In this document: positions 8,199 to 17,898 of the stretch, piece after piece
Position numbering within the stretch: the first letter of the stretch is position 1
Layout of the letters: the number at the start of each line of letters is the position of its first letter
Source of the DNA: Insolitispirillum peregrinum
Lineage (GTDB): Bacteria; Pseudomonadota; Alphaproteobacteria; Rhodospirillales; Rhodospirillaceae
Assembly: GCF_900156605.1 (NCBI RefSeq)
Contig: NZ_FTOA01000001.1
Span: 434,001 to 498,000, forward strand
Reading direction: 5' to 3'
DNA: 64,000 nt
Program-made: the position numbers and the translations under genes
The notes under the pieces: generated by a model
Databases searched by the model: none
Told to the model about the DNA's origin: nothing
What the model saw: the letters and a program-made list of their open reading frames with translations, nothing else

Positions 8199-11100
8199 TT
8201 ACAGGGGGGTGGGCAGCACCGCGTGTTCTGCATGTGTTATAGCGGCAGGGGCGGCGGTTGTCGCCTCTCCGACGGTGGGTGTTTCTGCCGGGAAACTCAA
8301 GGTGAACCTAGTGCCTTCCCCACCGGAGCTTTGCACGTGAATGGTCCCCTTCAGGATGCCGGTTACCGTGTTGTACACGATGTTCAGACCCAGCCCGCTG
8401 CCGCCAGCCCCCCGGCGGGTGGTAAAGAACGGATCAAAAATGCGTCCGATGTCCTGCGGGGGGATACCGCATCCGTTATCCTCAAAGACCAGTTCGATCA
8501 TGTTGTGGGGCTGTTTGTGGGCGCTGAGGGTAATGTGGCCCGACTGTCCCGGGGAAAAGGCATGGGTCAGGCTGTTCATGATCAGATTGGTCAAAATCTG
8601 GGTCAGGGCACCGGGATAGCTGTTGGCGTCCAGCGTGGCAGAGCAGGTGAGGGTGACGGTGTGGGCTCCCTTTTTCAGCAACGGCCCAAAGCTGCGCAGG
8701 ACTTCCAGCAGGTAGGTCCTCATCATGAGGCGGCGGCGTTCACCGCTGGTCTGATCGACGGCGACCTGCTTGAAGCTCTGGATCAGGTCCGAGGCGCGAT
8801 GAATGTTGCTCATCATCAGGGTGGTGGTTTCATCCGCCTGTTCGATGAAATTCATCAGTTGGCTTTTGCGGATGCCCTCGCCAGTCAGGGCCGCCCGGAT
8901 GTCACGGGCGCGTTCGGCCAGCAGCGAGGCTGCGGTCAGGGTAATGCCGATTGGTGTATTGATTTCATGGGCCACCCCGGCGACCAGTTGCCCCAGCGAC
9001 GCCATTTTTTCGGCCTGCACCAGGCTTTCCTGTGCATTTTGCAGGGTTTCCAGGGCCTTTTCCGCTGCCTTGCGGGCACTGATCAGTTCGCGTTCACGCC
9101 GACGTTCATCCGTAACATCCAGAAAAACCTGCACCTGCCGACCATCAGGCATATGGTTGCGGCGCATCTGGATGAAACGGCCATCCGCCATTTCAATTTC
9201 CGAGGTATCCTTGTCCGGGAAGGGATCTTCACCATTGTTCAGGCGCCGCAACAGCAGCTCTGTGATACGGGGGGCCAGCGCATCGGTGGCAATGACCGAC
9301 CTGACGATTTCTTCGTTTGAGGTGCCCGGGATGGCCAGATGGGCGGGCACGGTGAACAATTGCAGGGCCCGTTCATTGGTCAGCAGCAGATGGCTGTTGC
9401 TGTCATAAACCACCAGCCCGTCGGACATGTTGTCGAGGGTTGCTTCCAGCAGCTGGGATTTCTCGGTGGCTTCGCGGGTTCGCTCGGCCACTTCGGCTTC
9501 CAGGGTCCGGTTCAGTTCGGACAGGTTTTCATAGAGCAGGGCATTGTCGAGCGAGATCACCACCTGCGCTGCCAGCAGGCGCAAAACCTCGAGGCGATCA
9601 TTGGTGAAGGCCCCGGCGGTCAGGTTGTTTTCCAGATACAGAATGCCCTTGAACTCTGATTGCTGGAACAACGGCAGGCACAGCAACGAGCGGATTTGCT
9701 GTTCGCTGATATAGCTGTCGCTGACAAACAATCCTTCGGCGGCGGCATTGTTCAACACGACGGCTTCCCGCGTGCGGGCAGCGTAGTTGAACACCGAGCG
9801 CGAGAACCCCGGTAACGGAGGCACCGAGGCATCCTGACCTTCGTTCATCGGAACCGGCGCACGATAGAGGGCGAAATGGTTGGTCTGGGCCCGGCCTTCG
9901 GCTTCCAGAGCCCAGCCCCGGGCGGTGCGCAGGAACAGCAGGCCACGTTGGGCTCCAGCAGCTTCCATGGTGATGCGCAACAGGCTTTCCAGCAGGGCCG
10001 GACGCTGGATTTCGCCTGAAATGGCGCGGGCCGCTTTCATGACGGCAGCGAGATCGACCCCCTTGCTATCCCGGCGCAGGGCCGGGTCTTGTGGGGGAAC
10101 CCGGAACTGAAAGCGGTTTTCGGCCAGCGGATGGACCAGTTCTGGCCATTCTTCTTCAAGGGTACTTACCTTGTTTATGGCTCCCCACAGATTCCAGCGA
10201 TAATGTGCCTGACGGCGATAGGCTTCGGCAATCATCGGTCGCCCGCGCTGTTCGTGGAACAGGGCGGCGTATTCGTTGATCAGGGCTTCTTCGTGGGTGA
10301 AGCCGTTGTCGTGGGCGGCCTTGATGGCCTGATCATAGAATTCGGCTGCGCGCAGCGTCTGGTCTTGCAGGCGGGCGAGTTCAGCCGCCAGCAGCCGTTC
10401 GCGGTGGGCAACATTGGCCGGGCCAATAGCCTTCCATTTGCGCAGCTTTGACAAGGCGCTGCGAACGGTCTGTATCCGGCGCGGCAGGTTGCCCGCACCG
10501 GGGTCTCGCGCCCAGGCCAGGGCATTGTAAAACAGGTAGGCAACCCCCAGCGGCGTGCTGGCAATGGCCCATATATGGGGCTGAATTTGTGCAGCGGCAT
10601 TGCGGGCCTCGGCATGGCGACCGAAAATCAGGGCCAGCAGCATGCGAATACACAGCAGGGCGTTCAGCATCAGCAGGTTGCGGCCGGCCAGCAGCTCCTG
10701 ATTGATGCGGGCCTCATCGTGCAGGGGGCCTTGCAGCGATGTCGGAATGCTTTTCGGGTTGCGCAGGCAATCGAGCAACTGGGCAACACAGGACAGATAC
10801 GGTGCGCTCCAGTCGCTGTTGAAGTGGTGGGCCACATCACGAACCAGGCTGAGGTCCTGTTCAATGGTGGGCAGGTCGACTCCTGCATGGACACCGCTCA
10901 ACAGATAACCGGCTGCGACATAGCCCATCCGTTCGGGATCGCTGGAATTCATGCCGTTACGGAGCAGGTCGGCGATCCGGTCGCGCAGCACGCGCAGGGA
11001 TGTTTCCCAGTGCAGGCCATGGAACAGGGCGGCAAAGATGGTACGGTTGGCGATGGCGCTTTGCGGATCAGGGCCGAGCAGACGCAGGGAAAGATGGGCA

Positions 11101-14018
11101 GCGACCACCGCCTGCTGGGGATGCCCGATCACGGCCAGAGCCATCGCATGGCGGGTGACGGCATAGGCAATGATGTCGTGGTTGCCGTTTTCGATCGCCA
11201 GCCGCAGGTTCAGTTCGGTCGCAAGGGGCAAAAGCTGTGGCGAGCAGAACAGGATGGCCGGAAGAATGGCGCTGATCAGCCGCTGGGCTGCCATTGCCCG
11301 GGCCGGAGGCGACAACAGGGGTGTTGGCAGGCTTTGGCGCAGCCGGTTGTATTGCAGTGTACTTTGGCGCAGGGACCACCAGCGACGGATCCGGCCGGGG
11401 GAGCGGGGCAGGGGGTATCCCAGTGCCGTCAACTGGGTAAAAGCAATGTCCACTGCTGTTCGGTTGTCGTTGTTCAGGATCAGGGCCGCAACCTTCAGCT
11501 CGATGGCTTTGGTCCGCTCCAGAGCCGAGCTGGCGTTCTGCTCGATGGTGGCGATGTGGCGCAGCATGATGTGGTGCTCGCCACCCTGAAAGGCTGCCTC
11601 GGCTGCCTCGGTGTGCAGATCAAGGGACAGGCTGTGATGGTGCCCCCAGGCAAAGGTTTCTTCCGGGCTGGTTTCCGGGTACAGGCAGCGAAGCCCCTGA
11701 TGGGCATACCCCAGTGCGGCGCTGTGGGCGGCGTTCAGGCGCGCCTTGCGGGCGGCCTCCAGATTGAGGTGTGCAACCCGTTGCGCCAGCTCGGGGTCGC
11801 GAATGTGCTCGAGGCCGCGATTGAACTGCTCGACGATTGAAAACAGCTGGTCATAAAGGGTATCGCTGCCTGCGTGATCCAGCAGGGCACGGCCAATGTT
11901 CACATGGCGCAGACCGCGTTCTGCCGGAGGAATCAGGCCATAGACGGCCTGATGGACCCGTTCATGCAAAAAGCGGAAGCCCATTGCCTGCGCACTGGTC
12001 ACAGACAGGGTGGCCGTATCAATCGTGCTGTTGCCGTCGTTGGCAATCAACAGGCCCAGATGCAGGCTTTCCTGCAATTGCTGAAAGGTTTCGCCCAGGC
12101 TGACATCGTTGATGCAGCTCAGCGCGTACAGGTCAAAGCTGGGGCCAATGCAGGAGGCGCGCTGCAAGACACGGTTGCCGGCCGGAGACAGCCGGGCCAC
12201 CTTGTCCACCATCAGATCGACGACGTTATCGGTAATACCCAGCTCGGCAACTTCTTTCAGTTCCCAGTGCCAGCGGTTTTTACCGTGATCAAACGACAGC
12301 AAGGTCTTGCTGTACAATGATGCCAGAAAGCGAAGCAGAAAGAACGGGTTGCCGCTGGTTTTCTGCTGGCAGACCTGGGCAAGCGGCAAGGCGTCTTCGG
12401 GGGAGCAGTGCAGCGAGTCATGCAGCAGGGCAACGACATGCTCCAGCTCCAGCGGCTGCAGCTCCAGCCGGTGCAGCTTGACCCGGGCAGAGTCCAGCCG
12501 GTCGAGAAAAAATTTCAGCGACTGGGGGATTTCCGGCAGATCGGTCCGCAAGGTGGCAACCACCAGAATGGCGTGGTGTGCCCCCTGTGGGCTGAGGAGC
12601 TGCTGAAGAAGATGCAGGGAGGAGCGATCGGCCCACTGGATGTCGTCAAGGACCAGCACCAGCGGCATGCCAATGCCGACCACCGCCCCCATCATCGCGC
12701 GGAAAACGTGCGAAAAGCGGTTTTCCGTTTCCAGCGCCGACAGAGGGGTGAGCGGAGGCTGGGGGCCGATGATGATTTCAAGGTCCGGCAGGATGTCGGT
12801 CAGGATGCTGCCTTGCCCGGACAGGGCTTTTTCCAGTCGGCTCCTGATGGCATGCAGATTGTCTTCGCTGCTGGACAGGATGGTGCGCAGATGGGATGAA
12901 AAGGCGTCGGCAATGGCCGCATAGGGGACGTTCCGGCGGAATTCCTCGAATTTTCCGAACACGAATGTCCCGAGGCGACCATCCAGCGGGCGCAGGATTT
13001 CGCGCGCCAGCGCCGTTTTGCCAATCCCGGAGGGGCCTTCGATCAGCACCAGTTCGGGGTGGCCCGGATTGAGGCGGTCAAGGATGGTCTCGAGGGAGGC
13101 ACGGGCCTGTTCGCGGCCATACAGGCGCTGGGACAGGCGGAACAGGTCCGACTGGTCCTGACTGCCCAGCCACAGGTCGCTGGGGAGCTGGCCTTCGCGG
13201 ATCAGGGCTTCCCGGCAACGGCTGAGGTCGGCCTTCAGGCCGCGCAGGGACTGGTACCGCTCTTCGGCGGGTTTGGCCAGCAGCTTCAGGATCAGGGCGG
13301 ACAGGGCCGCCGGAATGCCGGGGTTGGCCAGATGGGGGGCTTCGGGGGTGCGGCTGATGTGGGCGTGGATCAGGTCAAGGGTATCTTCGCCCGAAAAGGG
13401 CGGGTGCCCAACCAGCAATTCGTAAAAGGTGGCCCCCAGAGAGTAATAATCACTGCGCTGGTCAAGGTGCCGGTTCATCCGACCGGTCTGTTCCGGGGAA
13501 ATATAGGCGGGTGTTCCAGAAAGTAGCGGGGCCGTTTCCGAGGTCAGCTTGACAACATTCAGTTCCTCGGCATCGGCAAAGTCGATGAAACGGATGGCAC
13601 CATCCGGGTCCAGCAGGATGTTGGACGGGGTGATGTCCTTGTGCAGAAAGCCCGCCCCGTGAATATGGGCGAGGGCTTCGCAGCTGGCGATGGCAATGTC
13701 GAGGAAGGCTTGCGGGTCCAGCGGCCCCTGTGTCAGCAACTGGTGCAGGGGCCGCCCCATGGTGTCTTCCATGACCAGCGCCAGCCCCTGCTCGTGTTGT
13801 TCCAGGGCAACCGCCTTGGGGGCACCACGTCCGTCCAGCCGGACCAGCATGTCATGGTCACGGCGCAGGCGGGCCAGGGCATGCGGGCTGGGAAAGCGGG
13901 GTGCCGGAAACTTCAGGATGACCGCTTGCCCATCCCATAGACGCCGCCCCCGATAAACCACATGGTTCGGGCTGTGGTGCAGGCGGTGATCAAGCGCGTA
14001 CCCGGAGAGGCTGGTCAT
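8199..14018 (-). CDS. Giant hybrid sensor: Ser/Thr kinase - AAA ATPase - GAF - PAS - histidine kinase
   Basis: 1939-aa signalling protein. Residues ~5-270 form a eukaryotic-type kinase domain with catalytic loop HKDITPSNILL near 124 and DFADAE where DFG is usual. An AAA/STAND-like ATPase follows (Walker A EGPSGIGKTALARE near 328, Walker B VLVLDDIQWAD near 457), then ~700 residues of helical-repeat character. GAF (~1320-1490), PAS (~1530-1630), HisKA (MASLGQLVAGVAHEINTPIG, His near 1683) and HATPase (N-box NLIMNSLTHAF near 1814, then DNGCGIPP and GSGLGLNI) complete it. No receiver domain or clear membrane segment is seen. This architecture is known in proteobacteria and cyanobacteria. The partner response regulator is not in the window. 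The start at 14018 lacks a good ribosome-binding site but places the glycine-rich loop correctly. Confidence 0.88.
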   Translation of the reverse strand: MTSLSGYALDHRLHHSPNHVVYRGRRLWDGQAVILKFPAPRFPSPHALARLRRDHDMLVRLDGRGAPKAVALEQHEQGLALVMEDTMGRPLHQLLTQGPLDPQAFLDIAIASCEALAHIHGAGFLHKDITPSNILLDPDGAIRFIDFADAEELNVVKLTSETAPLLSGTPAYISPEQTGRMNRHLDQRSDYYSLGATFYELLVGHPPFSGEDTLDLIHAHISRTPEAPHLANPGIPAALSALILKLLAKPAEERYQSLRGLKADLSRCREALIREGQLPSDLWLGSQDQSDLFRLSQRLYGREQARASLETILDRLNPGHPELVLIEGPSGIGKTALAREILRPLDGRLGTFVFGKFEEFRRNVPYAAIADAFSSHLRTILSSSEDNLHAIRSRLEKALSGQGSILTDILPDLEIIIGPQPPLTPLSALETENRFSHVFRAMMGAVVGIGMPLVLVLDDIQWADRSSLHLLQQLLSPQGAHHAILVVATLRTDLPEIPQSLKFFLDRLDSARVKLHRLELQPLELEHVVALLHDSLHCSPEDALPLAQVCQQKTSGNPFFLLRFLASLYSKTLLSFDHGKNRWHWELKEVAELGITDNVVDLMVDKVARLSPAGNRVLQRASCIGPSFDLYALSCINDVSLGETFQQLQESLHLGLLIANDGNSTIDTATLSVTSAQAMGFRFLHERVHQAVYGLIPPAERGLRHVNIGRALLDHAGSDTLYDQLFSIVEQFNRGLEHIRDPELAQRVAHLNLEAARKARLNAAHSAALGYAHQGLRCLYPETSPEETFAWGHHHSLSLDLHTEAAEAAFQGGEHHIMLRHIATIEQNASSALERTKAIELKVAALILNNDNRTAVDIAFTQLTALGYPLPRSPGRIRRWWSLRQSTLQYNRLRQSLPTPLLSPPARAMAAQRLISAILPAILFCSPQLLPLATELNLRLAIENGNHDIIAYAVTRHAMALAVIGHPQQAVVAAHLSLRLLGPDPQSAIANRTIFAALFHGLHWETSLRVLRDRIADLLRNGMNSSDPERMGYVAAGYLLSGVHAGVDLPTIEQDLSLVRDVAHHFNSDWSAPYLSCVAQLLDCLRNPKSIPTSLQGPLHDEARINQELLAGRNLLMLNALLCIRMLLALIFGRHAEARNAAAQIQPHIWAIASTPLGVAYLFYNALAWARDPGAGNLPRRIQTVRSALSKLRKWKAIGPANVAHRERLLAAELARLQDQTLRAAEFYDQAIKAAHDNGFTHEEALINEYAALFHEQRGRPMIAEAYRRQAHYRWNLWGAINKVSTLEEEWPELVHPLAENRFQFRVPPQDPALRRDSKGVDLAAVMKAARAISGEIQRPALLESLLRITMEAAGAQRGLLFLRTARGWALEAEGRAQTNHFALYRAPVPMNEGQDASVPPLPGFSRSVFNYAARTREAVVLNNAAAEGLFVSDSYISEQQIRSLLCLPLFQQSEFKGILYLENNLTAGAFTNDRLEVLRLLAAQVVISLDNALLYENLSELNRTLEAEVAERTREATEKSQLLEATLDNMSDGLVVYDSNSHLLLTNERALQLFTVPAHLAIPGTSNEEIVRSVIATDALAPRITELLLRRLNNGEDPFPDKDTSEIEMADGRFIQMRRNHMPDGRQVQVFLDVTDERRRERELISARKAAEKALETLQNAQESLVQAEKMASLGQLVAGVAHEINTPIGITLTAASLLAERARDIRAALTGEGIRKSQLMNFIEQADETTTLMMSNIHRASDLIQSFKQVAVDQTSGERRRLMMRTYLLEVLRSFGPLLKKGAHTVTLTCSATLDANSYPGALTQILTNLIMNSLTHAFSPGQSGHITLSAHKQPHNMIELVFEDNGCGIPPQDIGRIFDPFFTTRRGAGGSGLGLNIVYNTVTGILKGTIHVQSSGGEGTRFTLSFPAETPTVGEATTAAPAAITHAEHAVLPTPL

Positions 14019-14025
14019 TCACATT

Positions 14026-14079
14026 GTCTGTATCAAGGGCTGGGTCTGTATCAGGGACTGGGTCTGTATCAGGGACTGG
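14026..14079. repeat. Three 18-bp tandem direct repeats upstream of the giant kinase
   Basis: Unit GTCTGTATCAGGGACTGG, copies starting at 14026, 14044 and 14062. Copies 2 and 3 match over nearly their whole length, and copy 1 differs slightly (AAGGGCTGG). They lie 8-61 bp before the kinase ATG in the 5' leader or promoter, and could be regulator binding sites or a recent slippage expansion. Confidence 0.75.
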
Positions 14080-14192
14080 ACTTATTGCAGGGCTGCCCTC
14101 ACAGCATAAAAGCCAAGGCCCACGCCTGCCAAGAGCAGCGTGGGCCTGACGTGCCGGCATCGCATGGATGCGACCGGAAAAACAGGGCAGGA

Positions 14193-14486
14193 TCAGTCTT
14201 TCTGGCCGGTCACCAGATAGCGTGTCACCGCAAGGGTGGTGGTCGGGATGCCGTTGGGGTTCTGGATGTCCTGATTCAGCCAGGCTTCGACTTCAGCCAT
14301 CTCGAGCGGGAATTTCTTCAGCAGCACGGCGACAACGGCCTGGGTCGCCATCACGTTGGCGGCGATGTCATCGAGGGCACCCATGACGACTTCCAGATTG
14401 TGCGACGACTGGTCGCCCATGGTCTGCACCGCGTCGCTGACGTTGTGCAACATGTGTTGAATTTGGTTAAGCATTAATTCAGACAT
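14193..14486 (-). CDS. Small protein of unknown function
   Basis: 97-aa acidic, soluble-looking protein rich in methionine, valine and alanine (MSELMLNQIQHMLHNVSDAV at the start, IPTTTLAVTRYLVTGQ near the end). It is mostly helical by pattern and I do not recognise a family. It lies upstream of the giant kinase on the same strand with a 170-bp gap, and is divergent from the GT4 gene. It could be a small partner of the kinase or simply independent. The codon use is ordinary for the region, which supports it being a real gene. Confidence 0.6.
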   Translation of the reverse strand: MSELMLNQIQHMLHNVSDAVQTMGDQSSHNLEVVMGALDDIAANVMATQAVVAVLLKKFPLEMAEVEAWLNQDIQNPNGIPTTTLAVTRYLVTGQKD

Positions 14487-14739
14487 GAACTACATCCTTC
14501 TGAGCAGTTATGTTGGGTGCCGCAAGGGTCCGTTTTCACAGCATTCCGCCATCGGCGGGTGCAGGCGGCAGTATGGCAGACAAACGTTTACCAGAGCGTT
14601 AAACCGGTTGTCATCCATGGGCATTCAATTTTGTGGGGAATGTGGCGGTTCATGTGGCCATGCCAAACGATGGCATGACAGACAGGGTGCCCGAGCGGGC
14701 AGGATACCCGTAAACGCAGCAGGAGCGGTAAGGAACATC

Positions 14740-15921
14740 ATGGCATTGAAGTCTCTGGCGATCGGGTGGGAAGTCGGGGTCGAAAGCGGGTGGGGAACCT
14801 ATGGCCTGAACCTGGCCCTGCAGGCCCAGTTGCAAGGCGTGCGGCCAGACCTGTTTTTTGTCTCGCCCCGCTTCGTCTGCGATCCCCTGCGAACGCGTGT
14901 TCTGACACCGGCTTTGGGGCGGGTGATGATCAACCGGCGTTTGATGGCCATGCAGGATGACTATTACCATTCGGCCCCGGTCCTGCATGCGCTGGGCGAC
15001 CGGCTGGTCTTGCCGGACTTTACCGCCCATCTGCATGGTGCCCCGGACATCGGGGTGGTGTTCTTTGAAAGTGCGGTCATCCCGCCGGAAAACGTTCAGG
15101 CCGCCAGCCAACTGCCGTTGATTGTGGCGGGGTCAAGCTGGAACAAGGAGGTGATGGAGCGTCATGGCATGACCAATGTCGGCCTGTGCCTGCAGGGCAT
15201 TGACCGCAGCCTGTTTCATCCATTCCCTGTCGAACGGTTGTTTCCCGATCGCTTCGTGATTTTCTCGGGTGGGAAGCTGGAATACCGCAAGGGGCAGGAT
15301 CTGGTGTTGGCGGCGTTTCGTATTTTCCAGCAACGCCACCCCGATGCCCTGCTGGTGACCGCCTGGGCCAACCTGTGGCCGGAAAGCGTCAAAAGCCTGC
15401 AGCGTAGTCCTCATCTCAAGGGCATTCCTTCTGTCCGCCCCGATCGGTCGCTGGCCATTGACGACTGGCTGATGTTCCATGACATCCCCGCCGGTGCCTT
15501 TGTTGATCTGGGGGCAATGCCCAATCAGCAGGTTCCGCATGTGCTGCGGCAGGCCGATGTTGCCCTGTTCCCCAACCGTTGCGAAGGTGGCACCAATCTG
15601 GTGGCGATGGAGGCGATGGCCTGTGGTGTGCCGGTGATCCTGTCACGCAACACCGGGCATCTGGACCTGATTGCCGAGGTTGACGGAACGCCGACCTGCT
15701 GGCCGCTGGACTGGCAATTGCCGCTGGGTGAGTTGACCGGTGACAAGGACTTTACCGATTGGGGCGAAAGCGGTCTGGACGAGATTGTCGCCACACTGGA
15801 AAAGGCCTATGCCGACCACGACGGGCGGCGCAGGCGGGGTGCCGCCGCCGCCCGGTTCATGGAAAGCTGGGACTGGTCGGTCCGCGTGCGCGAACTGTTG
15901 GCGCTGGTCGAGGCGGCGTGA
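14740..15921 (+). CDS. Glycosyltransferase family 4-like protein
   Basis: 393-aa soluble glycosyltransferase of GT-B fold. The C-terminal half carries the GT4 donor site with its E-x7-E signature in CEGGTNLVAMEAMACGVPV, preceded by FVIFSGGKLEYRKGQDLVL, the usual start of the nucleotide-sugar domain. The N-terminal half (IGWEVGVESGWGTYGLNLA) looks like the acceptor domain. The ATG at 14740 is chosen because AAGGA precedes it; the longer open frame upstream has no matching protein character. It is convergent with the GT41 gene, 27 bp apart. It probably adds a sugar to a surface glycan or flagellin; the acceptor is inferred from context only. Confidence 0.8.
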   Translation: MALKSLAIGWEVGVESGWGTYGLNLALQAQLQGVRPDLFFVSPRFVCDPLRTRVLTPALGRVMINRRLMAMQDDYYHSAPVLHALGDRLVLPDFTAHLHGAPDIGVVFFESAVIPPENVQAASQLPLIVAGSSWNKEVMERHGMTNVGLCLQGIDRSLFHPFPVERLFPDRFVIFSGGKLEYRKGQDLVLAAFRIFQQRHPDALLVTAWANLWPESVKSLQRSPHLKGIPSVRPDRSLAIDDWLMFHDIPAGAFVDLGAMPNQQVPHVLRQADVALFPNRCEGGTNLVAMEAMACGVPVILSRNTGHLDLIAEVDGTPTCWPLDWQLPLGELTGDKDFTDWGESGLDEIVATLEKAYADHDGRRRRGAAAARFMESWDWSVRVRELLALVEAA

Positions 15922-15948
15922 GGTGGCAGTGCGGTGCGGTGCGGAGGC

Positions 15949-17895
15949 TCACGTCTCCTCCCACACCGCCCGCAAAGCCTGTGACAGATGGCGGGCAAAC
16001 CCTGCGCCATTCATCAGCGGTGACGCCTGCAGGCGGGGGCGCAGGGTGTCCCTGTACCGGGCCAGCCGCGCGCTGTCGGTGATCAATGATGCGGCTTTGG
16101 CGCGATAGTCGTCCCAATCCTGACCGCACAGCTCCGCAAGGCCCAGATGGGTCAGGTGTGACAGGCTGTGGCGGCTGGCGAAGGTACGTCCGGGCATGGT
16201 GATCACCGGCACCCCCATCCACAGGGCTTCCAGCGTGGTCAGTCCGCCGGAATAGGGGGCGGTGTCCAGGGCCACATCAACACGATGATACGCGGCCAGC
16301 ATTTCGGCATGGGGGGCACCGCCTTCGATATCCAGCCGCGAAATGTCGCCCCCGGCTGCGGCAAAGCGCATCCGCAGATGCTGGGCGGTCGCCGGGTCGT
16401 CCAGATGGCGGAATTTGACCAGCAGGCGGGCGGTCGGAACACTGCCCAGCAGCAAGGCCCATTGCTGGAGGATGCCTTCGGACAGCTTGACCGGATTGTT
16501 GAAAGAGCCAAAGGTCAGCGGTGCCCCCATCTGCCGTGGCTGGGGGGGCGGAGCATAGGGCGGGGCCGCGTAGGGGACATAGCCGACCGGCAGACGGATG
16601 ACCCGTTCCCGGTACAGGGTCTCGTCTCCGGCGGGGATTTGGCAGGCGTCGGCCAGCAGCAGGTCCATCGCCGCCACGCCGGTTGTTCCGACATAGGCCG
16701 CCCACGAGGCTTGCAACGGTGCCGCGCGGTTGGCGAACAGCGACAGGCGGTTGTGGCCGGTGTGTCCGCTGGCATCAATCAGGACGTCGATGCCATCGGC
16801 GGCAATCATCTCTGCCACCTGCTCATCATCGCATTCCCGAATGCGGCGGAAGGCGAAGGCGGCCTGTTCCAGTCGATGGGTATTCTGGTCTTCGTTGAGG
16901 CGGTCGGAGTACAGCACCAGGCGCATATCCTGCGAATCGGCACCTTCCAGCAGCGGCAGGCAGAACCAGCCGACCGGGTGGCAGCCAAAATCCGCCGATA
17001 CCAGACCAACCGTCAACGGCTGTCCGGTGCGGGACGGGCGGGGCGGAGCGGGGCGAGGCTCGGGGCAGCCATAACGCTGATCCCAGAACAGGTGGGCATC
17101 CAGCAGGGCCTCCGGGGTGATCCCGTCAATGTAGTGCAGGGCGCACAGCAGGTTGGAGGCATAGCGTTCGTTGTGCGGGGCGGCATTCAGGGCCGTCTGA
17201 AAGGCGGCCAGAGCTTCGAGCGGGCGGCCCTGTTCGGACAGCAGGTTGCCCCGGTTGGTATGGCAGGCGGCATGGTCGGGATCGCTGGCGAGGGCGGTGT
17301 CATAGGCTGTCAGCGCCTCGGCCAGTCGCCCCTGAGTGCGGAGCAGGTTGCCGACCAGAAACGCGCTTTCGGCGTGCTGGGGGGCAAGCCGCAGGGCGGT
17401 CTGGGCCAAGGCCAGTGCGGCATCCAGTCGGCCATGTTCCTGCAGGGTGCTGGCGAGGTTGTACAGGGTGGCGTGGTGGTGCGGTGAAACCGCCAGAACC
17501 TTGCCATAGGCGTCTTCGGCTTCGGTCAGCCGTCCCTGATGGCGCAACAGGTTGCCCAGATTGTACAGCGGGCTGGTAAACGACGGCTGTCCATGCCGAA
17601 TCGCTGTTCGCAGGGCGTGCTCGGCCTCTGCCAGATGTCCCTCATCCATCAGCAGCGAGCCCAGATTTGACCATGCAGCGGCAAAGGTGGGGGCCGAGCC
17701 CACCGCCTGCCGAATGCAGTCGATTCCCTTGGCGCGATCATTGAGAGCCGCATGCGCCAGTCCGGCAAAGTGCAGCGCTTCCGGGTGCTGCGGTTGGGTT
17801 GCCAGTATTCCGTCACAGGCGTGCAGGCAACCCCGGCTGTCCCCGGCCACCAGCGAGGTTTGTGCCCGAGCAAGCAGATCGGCAAGGGATGGCAT
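15949..17895 (-). CDS. TPR / GT41 (O-GlcNAc-transferase-like, SPINDLY type) glycosyltransferase
   Basis: 648-aa protein. Residues ~1-270 are TPR units (for example GNLLRHQGRLTEAEDAYGKV and ALTAYDTALASDPDHAACHT). Residues ~285-640 match the catalytic region of bacterial GT41 (OGT/SPINDLY) proteins: VGLVSADFGCHPVGWF, DVLIDASGHTGHNRL, TFGSFNNPVKLSEGIL, and DTAPYSGGLTTLEALWMGVP followed by GRTFASRHSLSHL. GT41 enzymes add a sugar to Ser/Thr of proteins in the cytoplasm. Its ATG lies 3 bp after the preceding stop on the same strand, so the two genes are coupled. With flagellin less than 2 kb away, flagellin is the obvious candidate acceptor (inference). Confidence 0.85.
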   Translation of the reverse strand: MPSLADLLARAQTSLVAGDSRGCLHACDGILATQPQHPEALHFAGLAHAALNDRAKGIDCIRQAVGSAPTFAAAWSNLGSLLMDEGHLAEAEHALRTAIRHGQPSFTSPLYNLGNLLRHQGRLTEAEDAYGKVLAVSPHHHATLYNLASTLQEHGRLDAALALAQTALRLAPQHAESAFLVGNLLRTQGRLAEALTAYDTALASDPDHAACHTNRGNLLSEQGRPLEALAAFQTALNAAPHNERYASNLLCALHYIDGITPEALLDAHLFWDQRYGCPEPRPAPPRPSRTGQPLTVGLVSADFGCHPVGWFCLPLLEGADSQDMRLVLYSDRLNEDQNTHRLEQAAFAFRRIRECDDEQVAEMIAADGIDVLIDASGHTGHNRLSLFANRAAPLQASWAAYVGTTGVAAMDLLLADACQIPAGDETLYRERVIRLPVGYVPYAAPPYAPPPQPRQMGAPLTFGSFNNPVKLSEGILQQWALLLGSVPTARLLVKFRHLDDPATAQHLRMRFAAAGGDISRLDIEGGAPHAEMLAAYHRVDVALDTAPYSGGLTTLEALWMGVPVITMPGRTFASRHSLSHLTHLGLAELCGQDWDDYRAKAASLITDSARLARYRDTLRPRLQASPLMNGAGFARHLSQALRAVWEET

Positions 17896-17898
17896 CGG

